DNA from: Flavobacterium psychrotolerans
GTDB lineage: Bacteria > Bacteroidota > Bacteroidia > Flavobacteriales > Flavobacteriaceae
NCBI RefSeq assembly: GCF_003097635.1
Contig: NZ_QCZI01000009.1
Span: 1 to 64,000 of the forward strand
DNA length: 64,000 bases
Direction: 5' to 3'
A model generated the notes under the pieces. It made no database searches. It was not told where the DNA came from and saw only the letters and a list, made by a program, of their open reading frames with translations. Both the position numbers and the translations under genes were made by a program. The number at the start of each line of letters is the position of its first letter. Positions within the stretch are counted from its first letter, which is position 1. This document shows, piece by piece, positions 48,887-58,700 of the stretch.

Positions 48887-49211
48887 ATTGTTATTTTTTT
48901 AGTGTGATTTTATTCAATTCCATTAAAGTCAGTCTCCATCAATTCAAATTATTAGCAAATTATTAAAAAAAAAATGGAAGTTTATTCCGATAAAATGGTT
49001 TAAAATGTCATTTAGTGTTTCTTGTTTTTTTGAAAAAAAATGGATTTGTTTAACAAATGTATAAAAATTTTAAACAAAATTTTATCCAACGCATATTTAA
49101 TATTTACTATACTATAAATAATAGTTATGCAATAGACAGCATCCACTTAAAGTTGTTAATAATGTCTCATATTTATGAAAAACTTTGTTCCTTTGCGGAA
49201 ACCCTCTATAA

Positions 49212-49877
49212 ATGATACTAGCAAAAAATATCCACAAATATTACGATCAATTACATGTCTTGAAAGGAGTGGATTTACATATTAAAAAAGGAGAAATTGT
49301 TTCTATCGTAGGGGCATCTGGAGCGGGAAAAACCACTTTATTGCAAATTTTAGGCACTTTAGACCACCCAACTACAACAGAAGGAATCGAATTAAAGATC
49401 AATAGCAAAGACATTCTAAATATGAATGACAAAGCGTTGTCAAAATTCAGGAACTTAAATTTAGGGTTTATTTTTCAGTTTCATCAATTACTACCCGAAT
49501 TTACTGCATTAGAAAACGTTTGTATTCCAGCTTATATTGCGGGGAAAAGCAGTTCTGAAACCGAGCCCGAAGCAAAAAAACTACTGAATTATCTCGGACT
49601 TTCTGAAAGAATCAACCATAAACCCAATGAACTTTCCGGTGGGGAACAACAACGCGTAGCCGTAGCCAGAGCCTTAATTAATAAACCGGCAATCATTTTT
49701 GCTGACGAACCATCAGGAAATTTAGATACGGCATCTGCCGAAAATTTACACCAATTGTTTTTTAAATTGCGAGATGAATTTGGACAAACTTTTGTTATTG
49801 TGACCCACAATGAGGATCTGGCGAATATGGCAGACCGAAAATTGGTCATGGTGGACGGACTGATCTCAAATAAATAA
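49212..49877 (+). CDS. lolD: Lipoprotein-release ABC transporter ATPase (LolD-like)
   Basis: 221 residues. Walker [11 protein letters not shown] near residue 38, signature [15 protein letters not shown] near 140, Walker [13 protein letters not shown] near 159, and the Q-loop in [14 protein letters not shown]. Together these fit the MacB/LolD group. It should energise extraction of lipoproteins from the inner membrane; the permease genes are elsewhere. It is followed 2 bases later by a multi-spanning membrane protein. Confidence 0.88.
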   Translation: MILAKNIHKYYDQLHVLKGVDLHIKKGEIVSIVGASGAGKTTLLQILGTLDHPTTTEGIELKINSKDILNMNDKALSKFRNLNLGFIFQFHQLLPEFTALENVCIPAYIAGKSSSETEPEAKKLLNYLGLSERINHKPNELSGGEQQRVAVARALINKPAIIFADEPSGNLDTASAENLHQLFFKLRDEFGQTFVIVTHNEDLANMADRKLVMVDGLISNK

Positions 49878-49879
49878 TC

Positions 49880-51571
49880 ATGTTACTGATCCTATTTTCG
49901 TGGTGCTATATTTTATTTACCACACTTAATCTGGGGTTTACTTATGGCAAAATAGCCAAATTGAAATGCTATGATTTTGTTGTACTTGTTTTTTTAGGAT
50001 TGTTCTCCACTACAATTTTGGCGAGTATCTGGGCCATTTTCGGGAGAATAAACGTAGAGTTTCATCTGTTTTTAGTATTGTTAAATGGCATCCTATACTT
50101 CAAATACAAATTGGAACTCCAAATATTGTATCACGATTTTTTTAAGGAAATAAAAGCTATATCAAAGCAACTGAAGATTTTCCTTTTTCTGATTTTTGTC
50201 CTAATTCTGATGCAATGTGCTTCGCCTTCTTTCTTTATCGACAATGAAAACTATTATGTGCAAACCATAAAATGGCTCAATGAATATGGCTTTGTAAAGG
50301 GACTTGCCAATCTTCATTTCTTTTTGGGGCAAACAAGTGGTTGGCATATCGCTCAAAGTGCCTTTAACTTTTCATTCCTATATCCTAGTTTTAATGATCT
50401 TAATGGTTTTTGCCTTTTGTTGCTTAACCTCTTTGCCGTTTTAAAATTAAATACGTTTCAAGAAAACAAAAATAAAGTGGCTTTAATAATCGGGATTTTG
50501 CCGTTGGCCAACCTGCTGTTTTTTCAATTCATAAGCGTACCCTCTCCCGATTTGGCAGTTTATATCCTTTCCTTTGTTCTTATTTATTATTTTCTAGAAT
50601 ATTTTCAAAGTATCACTGCTCCTATTTTTAATTTAATTGTTGTGCTTGCCCTTTTCATTGTCTACATAAAGATTACCGCAATGCCAATACTACTTCTACC
50701 CATCGTTATATTACTATTCAATTTTCGGGAATTAGTTTCAAAAATCACCATTAGCTATATTCTGGGAACCCTTGTTTTAGGTCTTTTTATCGTTAAAAAT
50801 TTGATTCTTACGGGATATCCTTTTTTCCCTTCTTTATATCTAAAGGAATATATCACAATAGATTATGCCGTGCCTTTTGAAATGTATACCTTTTATTTTA
50901 ACAAGGCAAAATTATACGACTTCGTTGTAACAGAAACAGAATACTACAATTTAGACAGTCTGCAAATTATTTCCAAATGTCTTTTCCATTCCAGAATGGA
51001 TAGTGTGTTTAATAGTGGTATTGTGATTTTATTTTTTGCAGTTCCTGTTTTCTTATGGTGCTACTATAATAAAAAACCGTATTGGATGGTATATCTGACA
51101 ATGACCGTTCAACTGCTTTTCCTTTTATTAAGTTCACCTCAATATCGATTTATATTACATTATGTTCTGTTTTTTGGGTTTCTGTTATTTTCTTACTTCA
51201 TAAAAAAAGTAAAAATAATAATTCCTCTCTTCTTTTTGAGTAGTATTCCCATTGTGTTGCTCCTCTTTTTTCCGATAAAAAACAAAATTTTATCCTATCA
51301 ATATAATTCTATTTCACTGAAAAATGGTATTGTCCCAAGTAAAAACTCCAACTTAAAGACCAATTTCTACCCTGTAAAAATGGGAAACCTTACTTATTTT
51401 TCTCCAGACAGAAAAACGTATTTTTGGACAACAGGCAACGGCAATTTACCGTGTTTAAACACCAAACAATTGCTTTATCTTAAGGACAAATTGGGTTACA
51501 TTCCACAACAACGCACTTCCAATTTAGCGGATGGATTTTATTCTATGCCCTTTAAAAATGGCTCAAATTAA
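49880..51571 (+). CDS. Multi-spanning membrane protein (LIC_10190-like)
   Basis: 563 residues with about 11-13 hydrophobic segments, starting MLLILFSWCYILFTTLNLGF. The arrangement (YDFVVLVFLGLFSTTILASI, then LIVVLALFIVYIKITAMPIL) and a polar C-terminal tail with YWTTGNGNLP resemble the LIC_10190 family and GT-C-type glycosyltransferases. A conserved FIDNENYYVQTIKWLNEYG loop after the third helix is in the usual place of a catalytic acidic pair. It is probably involved in surface glycan or lipid processing. The 2-base gap to lolD suggests co-transcription without known functional link. Confidence 0.6.
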   Translation: MLLILFSWCYILFTTLNLGFTYGKIAKLKCYDFVVLVFLGLFSTTILASIWAIFGRINVEFHLFLVLLNGILYFKYKLELQILYHDFFKEIKAISKQLKIFLFLIFVLILMQCASPSFFIDNENYYVQTIKWLNEYGFVKGLANLHFFLGQTSGWHIAQSAFNFSFLYPSFNDLNGFCLLLLNLFAVLKLNTFQENKNKVALIIGILPLANLLFFQFISVPSPDLAVYILSFVLIYYFLEYFQSITAPIFNLIVVLALFIVYIKITAMPILLLPIVILLFNFRELVSKITISYILGTLVLGLFIVKNLILTGYPFFPSLYLKEYITIDYAVPFEMYTFYFNKAKLYDFVVTETEYYNLDSLQIISKCLFHSRMDSVFNSGIVILFFAVPVFLWCYYNKKPYWMVYLTMTVQLLFLLLSSPQYRFILHYVLFFGFLLFSYFIKKVKIIIPLFFLSSIPIVLLLFFPIKNKILSYQYNSISLKNGIVPSKNSNLKTNFYPVKMGNLTYFSPDRKTYFWTTGNGNLPCLNTKQLLYLKDKLGYIPQQRTSNLADGFYSMPFKNGSN

Positions 51572-51626
51572 ATTTCTCCATTAAGTAACAATTCCATACC
51601 TTGTTCGTCATATCAAAAAAAATATT

Positions 51627-52523
51627 TTGAAAACCATACTTTCTATTAAAAATCTAAACAAACGTTTTGGCTCACTTCAAGCCGTAAAAAACGTTTCCCT
51701 CGACATCCAAAAAGGCAACGTATACGGAATTCTCGGCCCAAACGGCAGCGGAAAATCAACTACGCTGGGCATCGTTTTGAATGTTGTGAACAAAACTTCC
51801 GGTGAATACAGTTGGTTTGGTGGCACGATGCAAACCCATGAAGCACTGAAAAAAGTGGGAGCCATTATTGAAAGACCCAATTTTTACCCTTACATGACCG
51901 CCAGAGAAAACCTAGAATTGGTTTGCAAAATTAAAGGCATCAACAATGTTAAGGTACATGAAAAACTTGAATTGGTGGGGTTGTTAGAAAGAGAAAACAG
52001 CAAATTCAGTACGTTTTCGCTTGGAATGAAACAACGATTGGCTATTGCCTCTGCCTTGTTGAACGACCCTGAGATTTTGATTTTGGATGAACCGACAAAC
52101 GGTTTGGATCCACAGGGAATACACCAAATTCGGGACATCATCAAACTAATTGCCTCTCAAGGAACGACAATTTTACTGGCTTCCCACTTGCTTGATGAAG
52201 TGGAAAAAGTTTGCAGCCACGTTTTGATTTTGCGAAAAGGAGAAGTTTTATATTCCGGAAGAGTAGATGGAATGTCGTCTAACGAAGGTTTTTTCGAATT
52301 GCAATGTGAGGATTCTTCGAATTTAAAGGCTGCGTTGTTGCAACACCCAGCAGTTGACAAAATTACGGAAGAAAATGGAAAGGTATTGGTTTATTTAAAA
52401 ACACCATTGGAAGCATCCAAATTAAACCGCTATTTGTTTGAGAAAAACATTTCATTGAATCATTTAGTGAAACGCAAAAACAGTCTGGAAGAACAATTTT
52501 TAGAATTGACAAACAACAAGTAA
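51627..52523 (+). CDS. ABC-2 type transporter ATPase
   Basis: 298 residues, start TTG. Walker A GPNGSGKST near residue 39, signature FSLGMKQRLAIASALL near 134, Walker B ILILDEPTNGLDP near 153, and H-loop ASHLLDEVEK. A C-terminal dimer-like region (SSNLKAALLQHPAVDKITEE) is as in bacitracin- or drug-exporting ABC-2 ATPases. It pairs with the permease that begins 45 bases downstream. The substrate is unknown. Confidence 0.88.
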   Translation: MKTILSIKNLNKRFGSLQAVKNVSLDIQKGNVYGILGPNGSGKSTTLGIVLNVVNKTSGEYSWFGGTMQTHEALKKVGAIIERPNFYPYMTARENLELVCKIKGINNVKVHEKLELVGLLERENSKFSTFSLGMKQRLAIASALLNDPEILILDEPTNGLDPQGIHQIRDIIKLIASQGTTILLASHLLDEVEKVCSHVLILRKGEVLYSGRVDGMSSNEGFFELQCEDSSNLKAALLQHPAVDKITEENGKVLVYLKTPLEASKLNRYLFEKNISLNHLVKRKNSLEEQFLELTNNK

Positions 52524-52567
52524 AAAATTCAATTTTAAATCATAAACATCAATTCCAAAACCTAAAA

Positions 52568-53404
52568 ATGAAACGATTACTCTCTATAGAATTACAGAAA
52601 ATATGGAAAAACAGAGCCAGCCGCATGTTGACTTTGTCCTATTTTATTATCCTATCTTTTATCGCATTAATTGCCTCAGTCAAGTTTGACTTAGGTGTAA
52701 TTAAATTTCACCTTGCCGAAATGGGGATTTTTAATTTCCCTTTTATTTGGCATTTCAACACCTATGTTGCGGCAATATTAAAATTATTTTTAGCAATAGT
52801 TATCGTTTCCATGATGGCAAACGAATACAGCTATGGTACTTTAAAACAGAATCTCATTGACGGAATGAGCAAGAAAGAGTTCGTTTTGTCTAAGTTTTTA
52901 ACCGTGGTTTTATTTGCGGCAGCATCAACTATTTTCGTATTTATCATGTCGTTAATTTTAGGATATACCTTTTCATCTTATACGGAATTCAGTATTGTTT
53001 TCTCTGGCTTAGAATATCTTTTGGCCTATTTCGTGAAGTTGGTTGGATTTTTCTCTTTCTGTTTGTTTCTGGGAATTTTAGTTAAACGTTCCGCATTTGC
53101 ACTGGGATTTTTGATGGTTTGGAATATCATTGAAGGGATTGCAAAAGGGATTTTGTCGTTCAGAATATTTCCCGAGGGGAATACCGCCTCCATTATTTCT
53201 CAATTTTTCCCTTTAGAATCAATGTCTAATTTAATTTTAGAGCCTTTCAGCAGGTTAGCTCTCGTAAAAAGCATTGGGACACAAATTGGATTTGAAAATG
53301 CTAAAGATTATAGTGTGCATTGGTACAGCCTTTTAATTGTTGTGGCATGGATTGTTATTTTTATGTTAACTTCCTATAAATTACTAAAAAAACGAGATTT
53401 ATAG
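52568..53404 (+). CDS. ABC-2 type permease
   Basis: 278 residues with about six transmembrane helices (first at about 23-42, FIILSFIALIASV; last near 252-270, LLIVVAWIVIFMLTSYKLL). The amphipathic N-terminus RLLSIELQKIWKNRASRM is typical of ABC-2 permeases, as is SMMANEYSYGTLKQNLIDGM before the third helix. It forms an exporter with the preceding ATPase. The substrate cannot be deduced. Confidence 0.85.
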   Translation: MKRLLSIELQKIWKNRASRMLTLSYFIILSFIALIASVKFDLGVIKFHLAEMGIFNFPFIWHFNTYVAAILKLFLAIVIVSMMANEYSYGTLKQNLIDGMSKKEFVLSKFLTVVLFAAASTIFVFIMSLILGYTFSSYTEFSIVFSGLEYLLAYFVKLVGFFSFCLFLGILVKRSAFALGFLMVWNIIEGIAKGILSFRIFPEGNTASIISQFFPLESMSNLILEPFSRLALVKSIGTQIGFENAKDYSVHWYSLLIVVAWIVIFMLTSYKLLKKRDL

Positions 53405-53412
53405 TATCTTTG
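53405..53412 (+). promoter_or_regulatory. -7 element of the T9SS protein gene
   Basis: TATCTTTG matches TAnnTTTG and lies 9 bases before the ATG at 53421, right across the stop of the permease gene. The -33 element is weak. Confidence 0.45.
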
Positions 53413-53420
53413 CCGATGCT

Positions 53421-55709
53421 ATGAAAACATTCCGAAACCTCTTTTTTATATTCCTTTTAGGCAATTGTACGACCAATACATTTGCTCAATATATCCAAGT
53501 GAATGATAGTTTCAGCGCTCAATATCTTGTCGAGAATGTTTTAATTAACAGTCCGTGCGCGAACGTTTCTAATTTTAAAGTTAGTGGGGGGAATTTTGGA
53601 ACACTAGAAAACAGTTTCGGCTATTTTAATTCCGGTTCCAGCGGTTTTCCATTTCTTGACGGAATTGTATTAAGTACTAGCAAAGCCATTTCTACACAAG
53701 GACCAAATTCATCCATTTTAAGTGACGATGCATCGGGATGGGGAGGCGATTCTGATTTGGAACAGGCTTTAAACATTTCAAATACCTCAAACGCCTCAGT
53801 TCTTGAATTTGATTTCACCCCATTGACCAGCAAAATTAGCTTCGACTATATTTTTGCGTCCGAGGAATACCATGGAACGGCATCCTGCAAATATTCGGAC
53901 GGATTTGCCTTTTTGTTGAAAGTGGCTGGTAGTGCAAATCCGTATCAAAATTTAGCCGTCGTCCCCAACACAACAACTCCTGTAAAAGTCACTACGGTTC
54001 ATCCCGATATCTCTGGGGGTTGTTCTGCTCAAAACGAAACATATTTTGGCAGTTTCAATGGAGTAAATTCACCAACAAATTTTAACGGACAAACGGTTGC
54101 CATGACGGCAAAAGCCGATGTTATTCCCGGCACAACTTACCATATCAAATTGGTTATCGCGGATGAAGCCAATCCTCAATACGATTCAGCAATATTCCTT
54201 GGTGGGGGAAGTTTTAAAATAGGAACCGATTTAGGACCAAATCGATTAATTGCAACAAAAAATCCAATCTGTGACGGAAAAACGCTTCCCCTGGATGCCT
54301 CTGAAACAGGAACTAATTTTTACAAATGGTATCGCAACAATAGTTTAATTGTTGGTGCAAATAATCCAAAATATACCGTATCTTCCTCTGGAACGTACAA
54401 AGTAGAAGTGACATTAGGCACATCTGCTTGCAAATCAATCGGGGAAGTAACCGTTGAATATTCCCCCCTACCCAATTTAACTAATACCACGATAGTACAA
54501 TGCGATGAGGATCATAACGGAACCACAATGTTCAATTTGACAAAAACAGATAACATCATAAAAAATAATGATCCAAATTTAGGCAATGTGGTTTATTATG
54601 AAAATTTATTGGATGCCCAAAACCAAACCAAACCCATCTCGAACCCCAATGCTTACAGTAGTATTCCGAAAACCATTTATGCAAGTGTACCCAATGCTTT
54701 TGGATGTTCAAGTATTGCGAATGTAATATTACAAATTTCCAATAATAGCGTGTCTTCGAGAGATTTGGAAAGCTGCGATTTAGACGGAATAATTGATGGG
54801 TATTATGGTTTCGATTTAAGCAAAGCAAACCCAATTGTATTGGCAGGATTGCCTTCAGGATTGGTCGTAGAATATTATGAAACCATGAGCGATGCGCTTT
54901 TGCAGACCAAATTGTTAGCAAACATTTACCGAAATACCGTTCAATATCAAATGACCATTTATGCGAAAATAGTTAATGGCTCTGATTGCTATGGAATAGT
55001 GCCCTTGCGTTTATACGCAAATTCAAATTCTCCCCTTAATTTTGAGGATGAAGTTTCGGTTTTATGCGATGGAAATTCACAAACACTACAAGTGGCATCT
55101 ACATTCAGCAGCTATTCTTGGAGCACAGGCGATAAAGGAAACTCTACTAAAGTCAAAACTCCCGGAGAATTTACGGTTACAGTTTCCGATAAAAACACCT
55201 GTTTGGCCACCAAAAAATTTACTGTCCTCATTTCTGGATCCCCTACAATCACGTCTATAATTAGCAATGATTTTCAAGAAAACGGAAATACCGTTTTAAT
55301 AAACTATACGGGTTTTGGAGATTATGAATTTTCACTGGATGGAATTTTTTATCAGGATAGTCCCTACTTCACCAATGTTTCTTCTGGAGTCTATACCGTT
55401 TGGGCAAGAGATAAAAACGGCTGTGGTAAAACTTCCAAAAAAGTATACGTATTGGATTACCCTAAGTATTTTACACCGAATGACGATGGTTTTAATGATA
55501 TTTGGACAATAGAAAACATAAATACAATTCCAAACTCCAAAATTACCATTTATGATAGGTATGGAAAATTAGTGTATCAGTTTAAAGGAAATGGAAATGG
55601 CTGGAATGGTAAATTAAATTCCATAAATCTGCCGGCAACTGATTACTGGTTTGTAATTTCTTTAGAAAATGACAGAATTGTAAAAGGACATTTTACGCTG
55701 AAGAGATAG
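53421..55709 (+). CDS. Secreted T9SS type B cargo with choice-of-anchor L domain
   Basis: 762 residues. Signal peptide (1-22, NTFAQY). Residues about 30-262 fit a choice-of-anchor L domain (AQYLVENVLINSPCANVSNF, then FDYIFASEEYHGTASCKYSDG). Ig-like/PKD-like repeats follow, with KWYRNN and SSSGTYKVEVTLG. The C-terminal about 85 residues are the type B sorting signal: YFTPNDDGFNDIWTIENI, ITIYDRYGKLVYQFKG and VKGHFTLKR. It is exported and anchored or released by the type IX system, probably as an adhesin or surface coat. Its end is nearly identical in plan to the next gene's. Confidence 0.88.
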   Translation: MKTFRNLFFIFLLGNCTTNTFAQYIQVNDSFSAQYLVENVLINSPCANVSNFKVSGGNFGTLENSFGYFNSGSSGFPFLDGIVLSTSKAISTQGPNSSILSDDASGWGGDSDLEQALNISNTSNASVLEFDFTPLTSKISFDYIFASEEYHGTASCKYSDGFAFLLKVAGSANPYQNLAVVPNTTTPVKVTTVHPDISGGCSAQNETYFGSFNGVNSPTNFNGQTVAMTAKADVIPGTTYHIKLVIADEANPQYDSAIFLGGGSFKIGTDLGPNRLIATKNPICDGKTLPLDASETGTNFYKWYRNNSLIVGANNPKYTVSSSGTYKVEVTLGTSACKSIGEVTVEYSPLPNLTNTTIVQCDEDHNGTTMFNLTKTDNIIKNNDPNLGNVVYYENLLDAQNQTKPISNPNAYSSIPKTIYASVPNAFGCSSIANVILQISNNSVSSRDLESCDLDGIIDGYYGFDLSKANPIVLAGLPSGLVVEYYETMSDALLQTKLLANIYRNTVQYQMTIYAKIVNGSDCYGIVPLRLYANSNSPLNFEDEVSVLCDGNSQTLQVASTFSSYSWSTGDKGNSTKVKTPGEFTVTVSDKNTCLATKKFTVLISGSPTITSIISNDFQENGNTVLINYTGFGDYEFSLDGIFYQDSPYFTNVSSGVYTVWARDKNGCGKTSKKVYVLDYPKYFTPNDDGFNDIWTIENINTIPNSKITIYDRYGKLVYQFKGNGNGWNGKLNSINLPATDYWFVISLENDRIVKGHFTLKR

Positions 55710-55739
55710 GATATGCCATTAATTCATTATTTTTATAGA

Positions 55740-58700
55740 ATGAAAAAGAATGTCTTGTGGTGTTTTCTAATACTCTCCTGTTCGTGTTTTGCTCAATTTA
55801 GCAAGACGCATTACATACCGCCATTATCGGGTTCAAACAATCCATCATCAAGTGCCCAAGAGCAATTGTTATATATTTCCACACCAAATGTAACACCCGT
55901 AAACTTTAAAATACTGCAACTTGGCGGCACTAGTATTACGGGTAGCGTTTCAAGAAGCACACCCTATATTTTTGATGTAGGTTTTGGATCAAATACGCAA
56001 CTTCTTGTTGAAAAAAATTCAGTCAATACAATATTAAAAAACAAAGGATATATCATTGAAGCTGAGGACTTAATTTATGTATCAGCAAGGATTTTAGCTG
56101 GGAATGGAAATCAAGCTGGAGAATTGGTTTCTAAAGGATTGGCCGCTTTAGGAACACAGTTTCGGATTGGTTCCTTATTGAATACCACGGCTAATCCATT
56201 CACTGATAATCATTATACTTTTGTATCCATACTTGCAACAGAAAATAATACCACTGTACAATTTAGTGCTATCAAAGCTGGGGTTTCTTTAATAAATAAT
56301 CCTTCGGCAAGTAATGTTCCTCCCTCTATAATTCTAAATAGCGGAGAAAGTTTTGTCATGGCCGTTGAAGGCCCGACAGAAGCCAATCGTGATGGCTTAA
56401 TAGGCTCGTTAGTAGCTTCCGACAAACCTATTGCTGTAAATTGTGGTTCATTTGCGGGATCAAATGCATCGACAAATCTCGATCTTGGTTTTGACCAAAT
56501 TGTTTCAGCAGAAAGAACGGGAACGGAATATATTTTCATCAAAAGCACTGGACAAGCGGTTGTAGAAAGAGCGCTTCTTATAGCTCATGAAAACAATACC
56601 GAGATCTATCTAAATGGAAATTCAACACCCGATTATGTATTAAACGCAGGACAATACATTGCTCTAGACGGAAACAACTACAATACGCAAGGAAATCTTT
56701 ATGTTAAAACTTCAAAAAAAGTTTTTGCTTACCAAACTGTTGGGGATAACAGCCGATCCGATTTTGCGAATCAAGAATTGTTTTTTGTTCCACCGTTAAC
56801 CTGTGAAACGCCGCACGTCATTGATAACATTCCTCAATTGGATAAAATCGGAACACGTACTTTTAAAGGTCGAGTTACCATTATTGGCGAGACTAATTCT
56901 AATTTAAACTTCCAAATTAATGGCAGTCCATATTCCCTAAATGCACTTGCTGGCTTACCTAATGTTTCTATTATTGGACCAATTTCAGTAACGGGAAATT
57001 CCAATTATGTCACCTATACCATTACGGGATTAACCGGGAACATTGGTGTTTTTTCATCCGGCCAACTGTATTTAGCCGCTTATGGAACAGATGATGCGGC
57101 TACCTTTGGTGGTTTCTACTCCGGTTTTACATTTAAACCTGAAATCAGTTTTGATTTATTGGATGTAACTAAAACAAACTGCATTCCTAACACCCGATTA
57201 TCCGTGAATTCATTAAGCCCTTTTGATATTTTTCAATGGTATATTAATGAAACTGAAATTGTTGGAGCTACAAATAGCTCTTACTTTCCTACTCAACCCG
57301 GATATTATTATGTTAAAGCTACCATTTCCGGTTGCGGTACACAATTAAATTCAGATAAAATTCCAGTAAGTTCCTGCCCAACAAATGTTGATAATGACTT
57401 GGCCAATGACAATGTTGATATTGATGATGACAATGATGGAATTACCAATTGTTCGGAATCATCGGGAAATCAAAATATCGACCTTACCGACATGGATAAT
57501 TTAAATATTACTACATCGGGAAATACTACTTGGCAACAATTTTCACTAAGCACAACAGGAGATTTTGTCACCAAAGTCGCTATTGGAAAAAACAGTGCCG
57601 TTTCCTTCAAAAAAAAATTCGCACAACCTACCAGTGTTTCGCTGGAATATGTTTCTACAGCTAATTCAGTTAATTTATTGAATGCAGGAGCGGAATTCAT
57701 TGTAAATTCAGATATTGACAAAACAATCACAGTGCTTAATCCAAACAATCAGTTATTGATTGACACTAATTTTGATGGCATATACGAAAGTGGCGTAACT
57801 CAATTTTCTTCATTTGAAATCCGGTTCCGATTGAATAGCATAATTCCGTTAGCTGCAGGAACAGGTACATATAAATTCCAATCTTATCTTACCAATTCAA
57901 TTACTTTTACGCATAAAAACCTTTCTGATTTGGTAGAAAATAAGGCCACTTTTAAATTGATTGCCACTTGCGTTCCTAAGGATTCCGATTTGGATGGCAT
58001 TCCCGATTATTTGGATTCAGATAGCGACAACGACGGAATTCCTGATGCGAATGAGGCTCAAGGCCAAAATTTTACTGTACTTACCAATACCGACAGCAAT
58101 AAAGATGGTCTGGATAATGCGTTTGGTTCAGGGCTAAATCCAATTGATACCGATGCTGACGGAGTTTTCGATTATTTGGATTTGGACAGCGATAATGACG
58201 GAATTTTCGATTTAATTGAATCTGGAAACAATGCCGTTGATGCAAATCTGGACGGAACAATTGATGGAAATCCGAACACTTTTGGCACAAACGGATTCGT
58301 TGATGCTCTTGAAACATTTGCAGATTCTGGAATGCCAAACTACACAATCGTCGATACGGATACCGATGGAATAAAAAATTATATAGAACTGGATAGTGAC
58401 AATGACGGTTGTTTCGACACTATTGAAGCAGGGTATCCGGATGGGAATAATGATGGGATGGTAGGAAATAGTACTCCAACAGTAAACACTAATGGTTTAG
58501 TGGCAAATACCGCAGGCTACACGCCTCTGCCAAATTTAAATTACATCATCCTTGCGCCGATTTCGATTACTGCCCAGCCCGCTATCCAACCCGTTTGTGA
58601 ATTACAAAACACAACCGCAAGTATTACTACAACTCCAGTAGATTTCTACAATTGGCAAGTATTTTCGAGTGGGATTTGGATCGATATTACTGACAATACC